From the NCBI GenBank assembly GCA_964588305.1, contig CAZPOP010000001.1:62001-126000 (forward strand): a stretch of DNA of 64,000 nt, in the 5' to 3' direction. This stretch comes from SM1-73 sp964588305 (GTDB taxonomy: Bacteria > Zixibacteria > MSB-5A5 > SM1-73). Made by a program: the position numbers and the translations under genes. Positions within the stretch are counted from its first letter, which is position 1. The number at the start of each line of letters is the position of its first letter. Shown here piece by piece: positions 62,910-64,000 of this stretch. The notes beneath the pieces were generated by a model. That model saw only the letters and a list, made by a program, of their open reading frames with translations. It made no database searches and was not told the origin of the DNA.

Positions 62910-64000
62910 CTAAACGTCGTAATAAAGATTCATCTCGTAAGGATGCGGTCTGTGTCTTACCTCATTATATTCTTTATTAAGCTTATGATCGATCCATATC
63001 TCCAAAAGATCCTGGGTGAAAACGTTGCCTTCCAAAAGGAATTGATGATCTTTTTCCAAAGCTTCTAAAGCCTCCTTCAGGGTGGTGGGCACAGACTTTA
63101 TTTTTTCCCTCTTCTCCGGGCTCAAAGCGAAGATGTTCTGGTCAAATGGACCGAATCCCGCTTTGGTCGGATCGATTTTTCTTTTTATCCCATCGATCCC
63201 TGCCATGAGTTGAGCCGCCAAGGCCAGATACACATTACAGGTTCCGTCCGGCGGTCGGAATTCCATCCTCTTACACTCGGGTTCTGTGGCGTATTTCGGA
63301 ATGCGAATGGCCGCGCTCCGGTTGGCCAAAGAGAAAAAGAGTTTAACCGGAGCTTCGAATCCGGGAACCAGTCTTTTGTAAGAATTGGTGCTGGGATTGG
63401 TGATGGCCAAAAGAGCGCTCCCGTGACTGAGAAGTCCGCCAATATAATAAAGAGCCAATTTACTCAAGCCCGCATAACCTTTCTTGTCGTAAAAGAGGGA
63501 TTTCCCGTTTTTGAAAAGATACTGATGAAAATGCATCCCGCTGCCAGCCTCGTTATACAGGGGCTTGGGCATGAAGGTGACGGTATGGTCGTGTCTTCTG
63601 GCCACCATCTTTATCACGTACTTAACCCACACGGTGATGTCACCCATGTTGGTCAAGGTGTCGTGCAGGATCTCTATCTCGGATTGCCCGGGACCCCCCA
63701 CCTCATGGTGATGATACCTAACCGGAGTGCCTCCCTCCTCAATCAATTGGACCATCTCCGTTCGAACTTCGAAAAGATCATCCAGGGGAGGAATGGCATG
63801 ATAGCCGCTGTGGCTTGGTATCTTATGACCCAGGTTTTTCCCTTCCATCAAACCTGAGTTCCAATCGGCTTCATTGGAATCTATGATGTAAGAGGCCATG
63901 TTAATATCGTTCCTATAGCTGACGCTGTCAAAGATGTAAAATTCAAACTCCGTGCTCCAAAAACTACTATCTGCGATGCCCGTTTTGAGCAGGTACTCTT
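62910..64000 (-). CDS. glnA: glutamine synthetase, GSI-beta-like (5' end outside the window)
   Basis: The frame stays open to base 64000; upstream of the first in-window ATG it reads FWSTEFEFYIFDSVSY, the conserved metal-binding region, so the N-terminus is cut by the edge. Further motifs: VRYHHHEVGGPGQSEIE, MHFHQYLF, NVYLALAAQLMAG and the C-terminal EMNLYYDV. The tyrosine that is adenylylated in E. coli GS (NLYDLPPE) is Phe here (NIFALSPE), so it cannot be regulated that way. It differs clearly from the downstream GSI-alpha-like copy 106 bases away. Confidence 0.9.
   Translation of the reverse strand, partial: EYLLKTGIADSSFWSTEFEFYIFDSVSYRNDINMASYIIDSNEADWNSGLMEGKNLGHKIPSHSGYHAIPPLDDLFEVRTEMVQLIEEGGTPVRYHHHEVGGPGQSEIEILHDTLTNMGDITVWVKYVIKMVARRHDHTVTFMPKPLYNEAGSGMHFHQYLFKNGKSLFYDKKGYAGLSKLALYYIGGLLSHGSALLAITNPSTNSYKRLVPGFEAPVKLFFSLANRSAAIRIPKYATEPECKRMEFRPPDGTCNVYLALAAQLMAGIDGIKRKIDPTKAGFGPFDQNIFALSPEKREKIKSVPTTLKEALEALEKDHQFLLEGNVFTQDLLEIWIDHKLNKEYNEVRHRPHPYEMNLYYDV

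Overview
The window looks like a chromosomal contig of an uncultured, diderm (LPS-type outer membrane) bacterium. BamA, Skp, LpxD and MlaE/MlaF indicate an outer membrane. Two secreted beta-propeller-like proteins end in a C-terminal domain of the FlgD-like/type IX sorting kind, with the N-Y/F-P-N-P-F-N-P signature. That signature is typical of FCB-group candidate phyla (Zixibacteria, KSB1, Marinimicrobia-like lineages). This placement is inference; no rRNA or tRNA gene is present to test it. Both edges cut genes: a DUF89 phosphatase on the left and a glutamine synthetase on the right.

1-8.5 kb (+ strand): the DUF89 fragment, a 1026-residue FAD dehydrogenase/Fe-S oxidoreductase fusion, and a compact methionine cluster. 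The cluster has two core-MetE proteins, the first lacking three of four zinc ligands, followed by a homocysteine methyltransferase/methylene-THF reductase fusion.

8.5-16.3 kb: a type II restriction-modification pair with its own promoter, a ComEC whose C-terminal metallo-beta-lactamase domain has lost its metal ligands, and a GtrA/GT39-like membrane pair.

16.3-43 kb (- strand): a long housekeeping series. It holds OsmC, zinc ribbon, CoA-binding protein, trxA, lpxD-skp-bamA, rplU, rng, DUF116, fmt, def, yajC, tgt, a flavin reductase, radA, mlaF, mlaE, dnaB, a family 4 uracil-DNA glycosylase and coaBC. Three insertions break it: a free-standing 23S-rRNA-intervening-sequence-type four-helix protein flanked by inverted repeats, a nuclease-methylase fusion plus specificity subunit sitting between mlaE and mlaF, and a PD-(D/E)xK protein between udg and dnaB.

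43-47.7 kb: two tandem Ycf48/BNR-like secreted proteins built from exact 41-residue repeats, whose 5' parts are almost identical.

48-51.6 kb: purine genes purN, purC, purH (- strand).

51.6-56.3 kb: a block of small accessory genes in one orientation (MNT nucleotidyltransferase, TPR-like, zinc-ribbon proteins, paired outer-membrane barrels, VOC protein) with attC-like imperfect palindromes; it resembles a gene-cassette array without integrase.

56.3-64 kb: gatB, a HEPN-like gene between direct repeats, a membrane protein, gatA, and two glutamine synthetases of different subtypes. Intergenic regions throughout are rich in dispersed hairpin repeats with covarying stems.
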